Part shown: positions 34,564 to 43,386 of the stretch, in pieces | Position numbering within the stretch: position 1 is the first letter of the stretch | How the letters are laid out: each line of letters begins with the position of its first letter | Source: Streptomyces canus | GTDB taxonomy: Bacteria > Actinomycetota > Actinomycetes > Streptomycetales > Streptomycetaceae | Length of the DNA stretch: 64,000 bases | Direction: 5' to 3' | NCBI RefSeq assembly: GCF_030816965.1 | Contig: NZ_JAUSYQ010000002.1 | Span: 2,513,001-2,577,000 of the forward strand | Notes under the pieces: model-generated | Told to the model about the DNA's origin: nothing | The model's input: only the letters and a program-made list of their open reading frames with translations | The model's database searches: none | Position numbers and translations under genes: made by a program

Positions 34564-36543
34564 CTAACCGGCGAGGGGAACTCCGGGCAGTTGAACGCCC
34601 ACTCGTCCTCGCCCCTCGTCGAGTCGGCCGAGTTCGTCGAGTAGTTCGGTGAGCCGTTGGACCTGTTCGGGGGCGAGTCGCCCTGAGTCGTCGAGGTGGA
34701 CGGCGCAGGCGGTGGTCGTGTCGACGATCCCTTCGAGCACGGCGACGATCTCGTCGGCGCCCTCCGAGTGCCGGGCGAGCGCGGGGAGTTCGGCGGCGGC
34801 GAGGGCGATGGCGGTACGGGCCTCGGCGAGCGCGCGGTAGGCCTCGCGGCGGAGGGTCCAGCGCCGGGCGCGGGTGTCGTCGGCGGGGGTGTCTCGTACG
34901 ACGGACCCGGCGCCTTGTGGGACAGGGCGCGGGGTCTGCCGTGGAACAGGCCGCTCGGTCTGCCGTGGACCAGGCCGCGCCATCTCCCGTGGGCCAGGCC
35001 GTTCGGTCTCCCGCAGAACATGCGTGAGGTACGCCTCGGCCGCGCCACTCGCCGCGGCCAGCCGGGACCGCACTCCCCCGCCCCGCTGCCCCGGCATCGG
35101 CAGGTGCCCCACGATCAGCACGATCGCGCAGGCGAGCAGGGTCTCGGTGATCCGGCCGACGGAGGCCTGCGGCTCGCCGCCCACCATCACGAGCGCCAGG
35201 ACGAGGACCGTGACGACGGCGGTCTGCGCGGCGAAGTGCCGGGTGGCCACGGGAATGAGCGCCCCGCTGACGGCGACCAGCGCGACGAGTCCTTCGGGCC
35301 GCGGCAGCATGAGCGCGAATCCGGCGAAGACCAGCGCTCCGAGGACGGTCCCGGCGGCCCGGCACAGCACCCGGGAGACGAGCGGTCCGAGGTCGGGCTT
35401 GACGAGGAAGACGGTGGTGGCGGGCAGCCAGTACCAGTGCTGGTGCTCCCCGTACCAGTGGGAGTGGTGCAGCGCCTGTGCCACGGCGACGCTTGCCCCG
35501 AAGCAGAGGGCGACCCGCAGCCCGTACTCCCGCCCGCCGGCCCCGAAAACGGACCGCAGCACGCCCCGGACGGTGAGCCGGCGCTTGTGCAGATCCCCGC
35601 CCCGGCCCCGGTCGAAGGCCTCGGCGGCCCGCAGCAACGCGTCGTCGAGTGCCCGGAGCGCGGGCGCCGACCGGGCGGGCGCGGGCAACGGCCCGGTGTG
35701 CGTGTTCTCCCGTACGGCGACGGCGAGCCGTCGGGGTCCCGCGGAGGCCCGCCCGGGCACCGCCTCCTCCGCCCAGGCGAGCGCGGTGGCGGCCTCGGCG
35801 AGCGGCAGCGCGGCGGCATACTGCGCGTGCAGCCGCCGCTCGGCGGCCGAGCTGGCGTACCGCCGCAGCCGGGGTCCGGTGAGCGCGTCCTGCGCGTGAT
35901 CGAGGGCGGCGGTGAGCGCGACGCGCCGCGCGGTGGCGTTCTCACTTCCCACGGCGTCCAGGAGCGCGGCGACGGCGTCGTACACCTCGGCGACGGCCTC
36001 CCGCTCGCCGTCGAACCGGAAGTCCCCGACGAGGGCACCGGGGGTGGGCAGCACCAGCCGCAGCGCGAGCAGCCAGCAGGCACCGCCGAGATACACGACG
36101 GCCCGCAGCCCCCCTTCCTCCGGCAACGGCATGCCCGCCCCGATCGCCGAAGCGACCAGCAGCTGCGTACCGGCCCCGGAGGCGACGGGTCCGACGGCAC
36201 TGACACCCCCCGCGACCAGCCCGACAAGGGTCAGCAGCACGGTCAGTGGGACCGCCCCGATGTGCTCCCCCGCGGTGGTCCCCACGAACATCCCGACCGC
36301 CCCGGCGAGCGCCGGCACCCCGATCCGCTTGACGGAGACCCGCCGGCTCCCGGGCCGGTCGTTGATCCCGGCGAGCATGGCGGCGATGGCGGCGACCACA
36401 CCGAGGGAGGTGCGGTCGGCGAGGACGGCGACCAGGAGGATGGGCCCGGCCGACAACGCGCCCCGCACCACGGCGTTCCAGGGAATCGGCCCACGCTGAG
36501 CACGCAAAGCGTGAGCGAGCCAGGGCGGTAGGGCGAATGACAC
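34564..36543 (-). CDS. FUSC-family (aromatic acid exporter-like) membrane protein
   Basis: The 659-aa protein has two sets of membrane helices, residues about 25-175 and 340-490, separated by a helical cytoplasmic domain. This layout is typical of the fusaric acid resistance/YccS-like family. WYWLPATTVFLVKPDLGPLVSRVLCRAAGT is the characteristic second-half motif. After the last helix comes an imperfect repeat (ERPGPRE, ARPGPRQ, ERPVPRQ, PRPVPQ) and a C-terminal helical domain. AGGAG precedes the GTG at 36541-36543. It probably exports aromatic or amphipathic compounds. Confidence 0.87.
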   Translation of the reverse strand: MSFALPPWLAHALRAQRGPIPWNAVVRGALSAGPILLVAVLADRTSLGVVAAIAAMLAGINDRPGSRRVSVKRIGVPALAGAVGMFVGTTAGEHIGAVPLTVLLTLVGLVAGGVSAVGPVASGAGTQLLVASAIGAGMPLPEEGGLRAVVYLGGACWLLALRLVLPTPGALVGDFRFDGEREAVAEVYDAVAALLDAVGSENATARRVALTAALDHAQDALTGPRLRRYASSAAERRLHAQYAAALPLAEAATALAWAEEAVPGRASAGPRRLAVAVRENTHTGPLPAPARSAPALRALDDALLRAAEAFDRGRGGDLHKRRLTVRGVLRSVFGAGGREYGLRVALCFGASVAVAQALHHSHWYGEHQHWYWLPATTVFLVKPDLGPLVSRVLCRAAGTVLGALVFAGFALMLPRPEGLVALVAVSGALIPVATRHFAAQTAVVTVLVLALVMVGGEPQASVGRITETLLACAIVLIVGHLPMPGQRGGGVRSRLAAASGAAEAYLTHVLRETERPGPREMARPGPRQTERPVPRQTPRPVPQGAGSVVRDTPADDTRARRWTLRREAYRALAEARTAIALAAAELPALARHSEGADEIVAVLEGIVDTTTACAVHLDDSGRLAPEQVQRLTELLDELGRLDEGRGRVGVQLPGVPLAG

Positions 36544-36740
36544 GGGGCTCCTGTCGTCTGGGGGAGGCGGGGGTGTGCCTTCGGGCGACGGTGGCCGGGC
36601 GTTGGGCTGTGGTGTCCACGGTAGAGCGCGTTCCTGGAGGGTCCGGGACGCTTGTGTTACTGGGGTGTGACGATGTCTGCAGGGGCCACGTTCTTTATGA
36701 ACGCAACCCGGGAGGGCGAGTCGGCGGACGCTCAGCCCGC

Positions 36741-37505
36741 TCAGTTCGTTCTGTCGAACAACTCCCGCACCTCCGCGACCGCGCGGACGGCCGACCCGGG
36801 TGATGCCGTCAAGGACTCGACGATCCGGTCGACGTCCCGCAGTCCGGCCCGTTCCAGCAGCCGTTTCTCATTCGTCACCCACTCCCCCCGCCCTGCCAGC
36901 ACCGAGTGCCCCATCTGCACGGCGGACGTGGCGAGGGTTCCGGCCGTCTCGGTGAGGCGGGCGGCCGGGGCATGGTGGGCCTCGGCGTAGGCGAGGGTGG
37001 CGTGGGCGGTGTCGCGCCAGCGGGCGGCGGCCGCGGCACGGAGTTTCGGCGGGTAGGCCGCGGGGCGCGGGAGGTCACCCCTCAGGATTTGGTTGATCGC
37101 GAGCTCGGCCACGATCAGGTAGGTGGGGATTCCCGCGAGATGGAACAGCAACGGCTCCACCCTGAACCGCCCCTCCTCCGCCTCCGCCAGCTCCCGTTCC
37201 ACCACGTCGAGATCGCGGTAGTGGACGTCGACCCGCCGCTCGTCGATCGTCAGCCAGGCACCCCCGTTGAACACCCCGCCACCCCAGCCGCCGATCTCGG
37301 ACACCTCGCCCTCCCAGCCGACGGCACGGAGATCGGCCGGGTCGAAGGCGCCCCGGTAGTAGACCGCCAGGTCCCAGTCGCTGTCCGGCCGTGCGGTCCC
37401 CTGGGCGCGGGAGCCGCCGAGGGCAACGGCCCGGACGGCGGGAAGGGCGGCGAGCCGGTCGGCGGTGGTGTCGAGGAAGGCGGCGTCGGAGAGTGTGGGG
37501 GACAT
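36741..37505 (-). CDS. Nucleotidyltransferase-domain protein
   Basis: The 254-aa protein has the minimal nucleotidyltransferase signature ALGGSRAQGTARPDSDWDLAVYY, with the GS and DxD metal ligands, and the third acid in RRVDVHYRDLD. The C-terminal helical part (LLFHLAGIPTYLIVAELAINQILRG) fits aminoglycoside-nucleotidyltransferase-like proteins. It may nucleotidylate a small molecule or a protein, and resistance cannot be inferred. TACGCT lies 6 bases before the ATG, suggesting a leaderless transcript. Confidence 0.85.
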   Translation of the reverse strand: MSPTLSDAAFLDTTADRLAALPAVRAVALGGSRAQGTARPDSDWDLAVYYRGAFDPADLRAVGWEGEVSEIGGWGGGVFNGGAWLTIDERRVDVHYRDLDVVERELAEAEEGRFRVEPLLFHLAGIPTYLIVAELAINQILRGDLPRPAAYPPKLRAAAAARWRDTAHATLAYAEAHHAPAARLTETAGTLATSAVQMGHSVLAGRGEWVTNEKRLLERAGLRDVDRIVESLTASPGSAVRAVAEVRELFDRTN

Positions 37506-37657
37506 GGGCGCAGCGTACGAAGCCCGGGGGCGTCCCTCCACGGGTTTACGCGGCCAGCGTTGCAAACCCGCTTCCCCGGGCCCGGAAATTCAGGTGCGGT
37601 CCCGTCCCCCGCCCCCGATGATCGGAAAGTTGTCTGCCGTTCACCCCAGGAGTCCAC

Positions 37658-38071
37658 GTGATCCAGCGCGTCACTGTCCCGGCCCTGTTCCCACCGCCGG
37701 CCTACTCCCACGCCTCCGTCGTCGAGGCCGGCACGAAACTCGCGTTTCTGGCCGGGTCCGTTCCGCTGGACGCGAAGGGGAACCTCGTCGGTGAGGGGGA
37801 CCCGGCGCGGCAGGCCGAGCAGGTGATCGCGAACCTTCGGGAGCAACTGCACGCGGTGGGAAGTGACTTGGAACACGTGCTGGCCACCGACGTGCACGTC
37901 GTGAGCAGCGAGCCGGCGGTGCTGTCCGCCGTGTGGGAGGTCGTGGAGGCGTCCGGGCTGAGCACCGGCCCGCACTCGTCGACACTGATCGGGGTCGCCT
38001 GCCTCGGCTACACGGGCCAGTTGGTGGAGATCACGGCCACGGCCGCCGTACCGGAGAGGGCCTCGCGGTGA
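37658..38071 (+). CDS. RidA-family (YjgF/YER057c) protein
   Basis: The 137-aa protein matches the RidA fold: PPAYSHASVVEAGTKLAFLAGSVPLDAKGNLVGEGDPARQAEQVIANL, then VLATDVHVVSS and GPHSSTLIGVACLGYTGQLVEITATA. In canonical imine deaminases the conserved Arg lies in the segment R(V/T)xVGV; here the equivalent is TLIGVACL, so it belongs to a divergent subgroup whose deaminase activity is uncertain. AGGAG precedes the GTG. The stop overlaps the start of a GNAT gene by GTGA. Confidence 0.87.
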   Translation: MIQRVTVPALFPPPAYSHASVVEAGTKLAFLAGSVPLDAKGNLVGEGDPARQAEQVIANLREQLHAVGSDLEHVLATDVHVVSSEPAVLSAVWEVVEASGLSTGPHSSTLIGVACLGYTGQLVEITATAAVPERASR

Positions 38072-38517
38072 GCGCGGTCGTCATCCGCCGGGCCACCGCC
38101 TCCGACGCCTCCGCCACGGCCGACGTCTATCTGCGTTCCTTCACCGCCGCGTTGCCGACGGTCGTACGGCCACGGTCCGACGACGAGGTGCGTGCCTACA
38201 TCCGGGACGTCGTGGTGCCGTCGCGGGAGACGTGGGTGGCGGTGGCGGAGGAACAGGTCGTGGGCCTCATGGTGATCGCCGGCGACCTGCTGTCCCAGCT
38301 GTATCTCGACCCCGACTGGCGGGGGCACGGCATCGGCGACCGGTTCGTCGCGCTCGCCAAGGAACGCAGTCCGCGGGGGCTGAGCCTGTGGACCTTCCAG
38401 GTCAACAGGCCGGCCCACCGCTTCTACGAACGTCACGGCTTCGTCGAGGCCGAACGCACCGACGGCAGCGGCAACGAGGAGCGGGAGCCGGACGTGCGGT
38501 ATGTGTGGCGGCCCTGA
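38068..38517 (+). CDS. GNAT-family N-acetyltransferase
   Basis: The 149-aa protein has the GNAT core: VVIRRATASDASATADVYLRSF at the start, the acetyl-CoA loop YLDPDWRGHGIGDRFVALAKE (V/A site RGHGIG) and the C-terminal LWTFQVNRPAHRFYERHGFVE. The final strand ADxxxDVRYVWRP is common in this Streptomyces subgroup. It is translationally coupled to the RidA-like gene (GTGA overlap). The substrate is unknown. Confidence 0.9.
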   Translation: MSAVVIRRATASDASATADVYLRSFTAALPTVVRPRSDDEVRAYIRDVVVPSRETWVAVAEEQVVGLMVIAGDLLSQLYLDPDWRGHGIGDRFVALAKERSPRGLSLWTFQVNRPAHRFYERHGFVEAERTDGSGNEEREPDVRYVWRP

Positions 38518-38538
38518 AGCGTGCCGCCCCGAACCCCG

Positions 38539-39259
38539 TCAGTCCGACCGCGCTCCCCACACCCGCCGCTTCGGCACCGGCTTGGCATACCCTCCCGCCC
38601 GACTGGTGTTCAGCCCCAGCCCCACCAGCGACTCCGCGAGCTTCACCGCCGCCCCCACCCCGTCGACGACGGGAAGCCCCAGCTTCTCCCCCACCGTCCG
38701 CTGCAGCCCGGTCATCCCCGCGCACCCCAGCACCAGGACCTCGGCGCCCGCGTCCCGCACCCGCTCGGCGGCCGCCAGGAACGCGGCCTCCGTGCGGTCG
38801 GCGTCGCCCAGGTCGAGAACCCCCAGTCCGGTCCCGACGACGGCGGCGCAGTTGCGCCCCACCCCCGCCAGCTCCAGGCTGTCCTCGATCTGCCCGCACG
38901 ACCGCTCCAGCGTGGTCACCACGCCGTAGCGCCGGCCGAGCAGACAGGCCAGATGGGCGGCGGCCTCGGTGATGTCGACGACCGGTACGTCCACCAGCTC
39001 CCGGACGCCCCTCCCGGCCGTGCTCGCCGAAGCCGGCCATGACGACGGCGTCGTAGGGAGGACCCTCGTACGTGCGCAGCAGGTCGATGACCGCCGCCGC
39101 GGACAGATAGCTGTCGAGCCAGCCCTCCGCGGACTCGGGTCCCCACCGCGGGGTGAGCCCGAGCACGGCGGTGCCCGGGCCTGCGGCGGCCCGGGCACCT
39201 CGTACGATCTCCTCGGTCATCTCCTGCGTGGTGTTGCAGTTGGTGACGACGATCCGCAC
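38539..39259 (-). pseudogene. Asp/Glu/hydantoin racemase-family gene with one frameshift
   Basis: Two frames make one protein of about 240 residues: VRIVVTNCNTTQEMTEEIV and YEGPPYDAVVMAGFGEHGREG from GTG 39259, then VRELVDVPVVDITEAAAHLACLLG, RYGVVTTLERS and VLVLGCAGMTGLQ in the second frame. The two catalytic Cys sites are altered on one side: the first position reads GFGEHG rather than Cys-containing, while LGCAG retains Cys. The break is one extra base in the CGCCCC run near 39008. It starts 5 bases after the NCS1 permease stop, so hydantoin or allantoin racemization is the likely original role. It may be an assembly indel. Confidence 0.75.
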
Positions 39260-39264
39260 GTTCC

Positions 39265-40743
39265 TCAGACCTCCAGAGGCTTCTCGGTCACACCGGCGGA
39301 GTCGGAGGTCCGCTCGCTCCGGCACAGCAGCGCGTACAGGCCGGCCGCGAGCGCCGTACCGATGAACCAGGAGTACGGGGCCACGTCGCTGAACGTCTTC
39401 AACAGGGCGAGGACGCCCGCGACCGCGGCCGCCGGCAGGAACGCCCACAGGGCCTTGGGGTTGACCCCCTTGCGGTAGTAGTAGCGGGAGCCGGGCTCGG
39501 CCTTGAACAGCTCGTCCACGTCCACGCGGCCCTTCTTGACCCAGTAGTAGTCGAGCATGATCACGCCGAACAGCGGGCCGAGGAAGGCGCCGAGTCCGCC
39601 GAGGAAGTAGTTGACGACCGTGGGGTTGGAGAAGAGGTTCCACGGGGTCACGAGCAGCGCCGCGACCGTGCTGATCATGCCGCCGATCCTGAAGGTGATC
39701 TTCTGCGGCCAGACGTTGGCGAGGTCGTACGCCGGTGAGACGAAGTTGGCGACGATGTTGACGCCCATGGTGGCGACGGCGAAGGTGAGCGCGCCCAGGA
39801 CCATCACCCAGGTGTTGCCGACCTTGGCGACGAGCTCCGCCGGGTCGGTGATGGCCTGGCCCCAGACCTCCAGCGAGCCCGCGGTGACGATCACGGAGAC
39901 GACCACGAAGGCCGTGGAGTTGATGGGCAGGCCCCAGAAGTTGCCGCGGCGGACGGTCTTGTAGTCCGGTGCGAAGCGCGAGAAGTCGCAGAAGTTGAGC
40001 ATCAGCGTGCCGTACGTGGCGAGGATCAGGCCGATCGCGCCGAACCACTGCCGCCACTGCTCACCGACGGAGACCGGGTGCGGGGTGGTGGTGAGCGAGA
40101 TGCTCCAGCCGGCCTTGGCCAGCACCCAGATCGCCAGCGCGATCATGACCAGCCAGATCGCGGGACCGCAGAAGTCCTGGAACTTCCGCACCGACTCCAT
40201 GCCCTGGCTGATGATCAGCGCCTGGATCAGCCACAGGGAGAGGAAGGAGACCCAGCCGAGCGCGTCGAGGCCGAGGAAGGAGCTGTGCGTCCAGGACTCC
40301 AGGCCCGGCCAGGCGGCCAGCAGCATCACGTTGACGGCGACGGAGGCCAGATAGGTCTGGATGCCGTACCACATGATGGCGATCACGGCCCGGATGAGGG
40401 CCGGGATGTTGGCGCCCCACACACCGAAGCTGATACGGCTGACGACGGGGAACGGCACGCCGTGGCGCTGGCCGATCTTCCCCATCCAGTTCATGCCGAC
40501 GTAGATCAGCACGAAGCCGACGAGCAGGGACGTGAAGACCTGCCACACGTTCATGCCGAGAACCAGCAGTCCGGCCGCGAAGGTGTAGTTGCCCAGGTTG
40601 TGGACGTCGGACATCCACATGGCGAAGAGGTCGAAGACCTTCCAGTTGCGCTTGCCGGCGGGCGCCAGGTCTTCGTTGGTGAGCCGGGGATCGGGGACGA
40701 ACGCTGGTGCGCCGGTGACTTCGGCACGGTCGGCGAGGGACAC
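39265..40743 (-). CDS. NCS1-family nucleobase/hydantoin permease
   Basis: The 492-aa transporter has 12 predicted helices and the NCS1 pattern. LTNEDLAPAGKRNWKVFDLFAMWMSDVHNLGNYTFAAGL spans the first helix, SFGVWGANIPALIRAVIAIMWYGIQTY helix 3, and FCDFSRFAPDYKTVRRGNFWGLP is the conserved central loop. FGVIMLDYYWVKKG is near the end. The GTG at 40741-40743 follows GGAGG by 4 bases. It is cotranscribed with the racemase-family gene and divergent from a GntR-FCD regulator, suggesting uptake of hydantoins, allantoin or pyrimidines. Confidence 0.93.
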   Translation of the reverse strand: MSLADRAEVTGAPAFVPDPRLTNEDLAPAGKRNWKVFDLFAMWMSDVHNLGNYTFAAGLLVLGMNVWQVFTSLLVGFVLIYVGMNWMGKIGQRHGVPFPVVSRISFGVWGANIPALIRAVIAIMWYGIQTYLASVAVNVMLLAAWPGLESWTHSSFLGLDALGWVSFLSLWLIQALIISQGMESVRKFQDFCGPAIWLVMIALAIWVLAKAGWSISLTTTPHPVSVGEQWRQWFGAIGLILATYGTLMLNFCDFSRFAPDYKTVRRGNFWGLPINSTAFVVVSVIVTAGSLEVWGQAITDPAELVAKVGNTWVMVLGALTFAVATMGVNIVANFVSPAYDLANVWPQKITFRIGGMISTVAALLVTPWNLFSNPTVVNYFLGGLGAFLGPLFGVIMLDYYWVKKGRVDVDELFKAEPGSRYYYRKGVNPKALWAFLPAAAVAGVLALLKTFSDVAPYSWFIGTALAAGLYALLCRSERTSDSAGVTEKPLEV

Positions 40744-40793
40744 GGGACCTCCAGGGACGGGGACAGGAGGGGGGCGGCCGCCTGGCATCCAGT

Positions 40794-40807
40794 TTTGGTA
40801 TACCAAA
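40794..40807. promoter_or_regulatory. 14-bp palindromic operator (probable GntR-FCD site)
   Basis: TTTGGTATACCAAA is a perfect palindrome in the 156-base divergent gap. GntR-FCD regulators usually bind short palindromes of the TTGTATACAA type, and this site has the same form. It lies 51 bases upstream of the permease start and 93 bases before the regulator start, so it could control one or both promoters. Confidence 0.75.
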
Positions 40808-40899
40808 CTGCGGACATGGTCCCGCCGTCAAGAGTTCCGACCGATGTCGCGTCCGTTAACGCTTCGTAAAACAGCTCCGGAGTCGGAGAAGATGGCTCC

Positions 40900-41568
40900 A
40901 TGAGCTCCACGACGAACATCGAGCCTCTCGGCGCCGTCCGCGAACGCGTCCTGGCCACCCTGCGGCAGGAGATCATCGCGGGCGGGCTGCGCCCGGGCGA
41001 CCGGCTGGTCGAGCGGGAGCTCGCCGAGCGCTTCGGGGTCTCCCGGGTGCCGGTCCGCGAGGCGATCCGCGCGCTGGTCGCCGAGGGCTTCGTCCACTTC
41101 GAGACGCCCCGCCGGACGGTCGTACGGCGACTGACCCCGAACGACGTCAAGGAACTCTTCGAGCTGCGCGAGGCGTTGGAGGTGTACGCCGCCGGCCTCG
41201 CCGCCACGCGCGCGACCCCTCAGGACCTCGCCGAGGTCGAGCGGCTCCTCGCCCTCGCGGCGACCGCGACCGAGGCGGGCGACGCGGAGACGATCACGGA
41301 CGTCAACAGCCGTCTGCACGACAGCATCGTGGCCATGGCCCGCAACAGCCTGCTGGTCGACGCCCTGGAACCGGTTGCGGGGCGGCTGCGCTGGATGACC
41401 CGGCGGAACGAGGAGTGGCCCCAGCTCCTCGTCGAACACCGGGACTTGTACGAGGCGATCGCGTCCGGCGACCCGGACCGGGCCCGCGCGCACGCCCTCG
41501 CGCACGTGCGGACCAACTACGAGTCGACGGTACGGCAGCTGTTCGGGGACACGGGCGAGAGGATCTAA
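40900..41568 (+). CDS. GntR-family regulator, FCD (FadR C-terminal) subfamily
   Basis: The 222-aa protein has an N-terminal winged helix (VLATLRQEIIAGGLRPGDRLVERELAERFGVSRVPVREAIRALVAEGFV) and an all-helical FCD domain with likely metal ligands: ELFELREALEVYAAGLAA, VNSRLHDSIVAMARN (His), LLVEHRDLYEAI (His) and RARAHALAHVRTNYE (His). GGAGAAG precedes the ATG. It is expected to repress the divergent NCS1/racemase operon until a ligand such as a hydantoin or allantoin derivative binds. Its stop overlaps the converging gene by 3 bases. Confidence 0.93.
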   Translation: MSSTTNIEPLGAVRERVLATLRQEIIAGGLRPGDRLVERELAERFGVSRVPVREAIRALVAEGFVHFETPRRTVVRRLTPNDVKELFELREALEVYAAGLAATRATPQDLAEVERLLALAATATEAGDAETITDVNSRLHDSIVAMARNSLLVDALEPVAGRLRWMTRRNEEWPQLLVEHRDLYEAIASGDPDRARAHALAHVRTNYESTVRQLFGDTGERI

Positions 41569-42533
41569 CGGGTCCAGCCGCGCGCGTACTTGTCCGTCGC
41601 CGCAACCATCACGTCCACACCCCGCTCCCCCGCGAAGTGTGCGCCGTCGTCGATCACCGTCAACTCGCTGCCGGGCCAGGCGTGATGGAGCCGCCAGACG
41701 GTGCCGAGGAGGTTGCCGAGGTCGAGGCTGCCCTGGACGAGGGTGCCGGGGATGTCCTTGAGGAGGGGCGCGTCGCGCAGGACGACGCCCTCGTCGTTGC
41801 CCTCGCCCAGGAAGTGGTCGTTGCCCCAGTAGTGGGTGACGGTACGGGCGAAGCCCTGCCGGAACACCGGGTCCTCGTAGCGCGGCACGGACCGCGGCGG
41901 CGCGGACTCGATCGCCGTCTCCCAGTCGGTCCAGGCCCGCGCCGCCCGCTCGCGCACCTCAGGATCGGGCGACTCCAGCAACCGGTTGTAGGCGGCGGGG
42001 ATGTTCCCGGCCCGCTCCTCGACCGGCAGCTCGCCGACGAACTGTGCGAACGCCGCCGGGAAGATCTTCCCAAGTCCCCTGGTCAGCAGGGTGACTTCGG
42101 GATTCGCGCCGGTCGCGATCCCGGTCAGCACCAGCTCCGTCACGGCCTCCGGATGGGTCTGCGCGTATCGCAGCCCGAGCATCGACCCGAAGGAGATGCC
42201 CCACACCAGCCACCGCTCGATCCCCAGATGCCGCCGCAGCAGCTCCAGGTCCGCGATGAGATGCGGGGTCGTGTTGACGCTCATGTCCGTGTCGTACGCG
42301 CTCGCGTGCGGCGTCGACCGCCCGGCGCCACGTTGGTCGAGGAGCACGATCCGGTACGCGGCGGGGTCGAACAGCCGACGCACCCACGGCGTGCAGCCGG
42401 ACCCCGGCCCACCGTGCAGCACCACCGCCGGCTTGCCGTCCGGATTCCCGCAGGTCTCCCAGTACACGTGGTTGCCGTCGCCGACGTCGAGCATGCCGTG
42501 GTCGTACGGTTCGATCTCGGGGTAGAGGGGCAT
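41565..42533 (-). CDS. pip: Proline iminopeptidase
   Basis: The 322-aa alpha/beta hydrolase of family S33 removes N-terminal proline. YWETCGNPDGKPAVVLHGGPGSG carries the oxyanion HGGPG motif. LLDQRGAGRSTPH is the usual DQRGxGxS strand. The nucleophile elbow is WGISFGSMLGLRYAQTHPE. A long cap (EERAGNIPAAYNRLLE, AWTDWETAIES) and IPGTLVQGSLD with GSELTVIDDGAHF supply the Asp and His. The elbow Trp of GGSWGS is replaced by Phe. TAGGGT lies 6 bases before the ATG. Its stop overlaps that of the GntR gene. Confidence 0.92.
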   Translation of the reverse strand: MPLYPEIEPYDHGMLDVGDGNHVYWETCGNPDGKPAVVLHGGPGSGCTPWVRRLFDPAAYRIVLLDQRGAGRSTPHASAYDTDMSVNTTPHLIADLELLRRHLGIERWLVWGISFGSMLGLRYAQTHPEAVTELVLTGIATGANPEVTLLTRGLGKIFPAAFAQFVGELPVEERAGNIPAAYNRLLESPDPEVRERAARAWTDWETAIESAPPRSVPRYEDPVFRQGFARTVTHYWGNDHFLGEGNDEGVVLRDAPLLKDIPGTLVQGSLDLGNLLGTVWRLHHAWPGSELTVIDDGAHFAGERGVDVMVAATDKYARGWTR

Positions 42534-42542
42534 CCGGCGACC

Positions 42543-43295
42543 CTAACCGTCGTACGGCGGTCCCGTCGTCAGGTTTTCGGCGGTACGGCCACGCAGTCCT
42601 GCCCTCTCGGCAGCCGTGCTCAGCACGTCCCGCAGCATCGCGGGCGTGAGCTTGCCGGTGAAGGTGTTGCGCTGGCTGACGTGGAAACAGCCGAAGAGTT
42701 CGAGGCCGTCGAGCGGGACGCGCGCGCCGTGTCCGAAGACGGGCCGCGGCCGGGGCACGCTCCAGCCCGCCTCCGCGAACGCGGGCAGCGCGGCCTGCCA
42801 GCCGAAGGCACCCAGCACGACCACGCTCCGCAGCGTGGGCCGCAGCAGGTTCAGCTCCTGGACCAGCCAGGGCCGGCAGGTGTCGCGCTCCCCAGGAGTG
42901 GGCTTGTTGGCGGGCGGGGCGCAGTGCACGGGCGAGGTGATCCGCACGCCGTACAGCTCCAGGCCGTCGTCCGCGGTCACGGCGGTCGGCTGCGAGGCGA
43001 GCCCGATGTCGTACAGCGCCTGGTACAGCACGTCCCCGGAACGGTCACCGGTGAACATCCGCCCGGTACGGTTCCCGCCGTGCGCGGCCGGCGCGAGCCC
43101 GACGATCAGCATCCGCGCGTCCGCCGGCCCGAAGCCGGGCACCGGCCGCCCCCAGTACGTCCAGTCGGCGAACGCGGCCCGCTTGGTCCGGGCCACCTCC
43201 TCCCGCCAGTCGACCAGCCGTGGACAGGCGCGACAGCCCGCGATCCGGCGGTCGAGATCGGCGAGGGCGTTCACCGTTCCACGGTACGGGCACAT
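42543..43295 (-). CDS. Uracil-DNA glycosylase, family 5-like (Fe-S)
   Basis: The 250-aa protein matches the UdgB/family 5 glycosylases. LADLDRRIAGCRACPRLVDWREEVA carries the N-terminal Cys pair, motif 1 is MLIVGLAPAAHGGNRTGRMFTGD, SPVHCAPPANKPTPGERDTC supplies two more Cys for a 4Fe-4S cluster, and motif 2 is FHVSQRNTFTGKL. It removes uracil and other deaminated bases from DNA. The ATG at 43295 is used; a GTG at 43274, seven codons inside, is an equally good start. It is divergent from the S4-domain gene. Confidence 0.9.
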   Translation of the reverse strand: MCPYRGTVNALADLDRRIAGCRACPRLVDWREEVARTKRAAFADWTYWGRPVPGFGPADARMLIVGLAPAAHGGNRTGRMFTGDRSGDVLYQALYDIGLASQPTAVTADDGLELYGVRITSPVHCAPPANKPTPGERDTCRPWLVQELNLLRPTLRSVVVLGAFGWQAALPAFAEAGWSVPRPRPVFGHGARVPLDGLELFGCFHVSQRNTFTGKLTPAMLRDVLSTAAERAGLRGRTAENLTTGPPYDG

Positions 43296-43386
43296 CCGAG
43301 CCGTGAGGGTGGGGTGGGCCGGCACTCCGGGCACCGCCCGGAAAACCCACCTGGCGTACACGGCCCCGGGTACTAAGGTCGGAGCC

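Noticed and set aside
36672..36990. Plus-strand frame starting MSAGATFFMNATREG opposite the nucleotidyltransferase gene
   Set aside because: Most of it is antisense to a well-supported gene and it shows no family feature.
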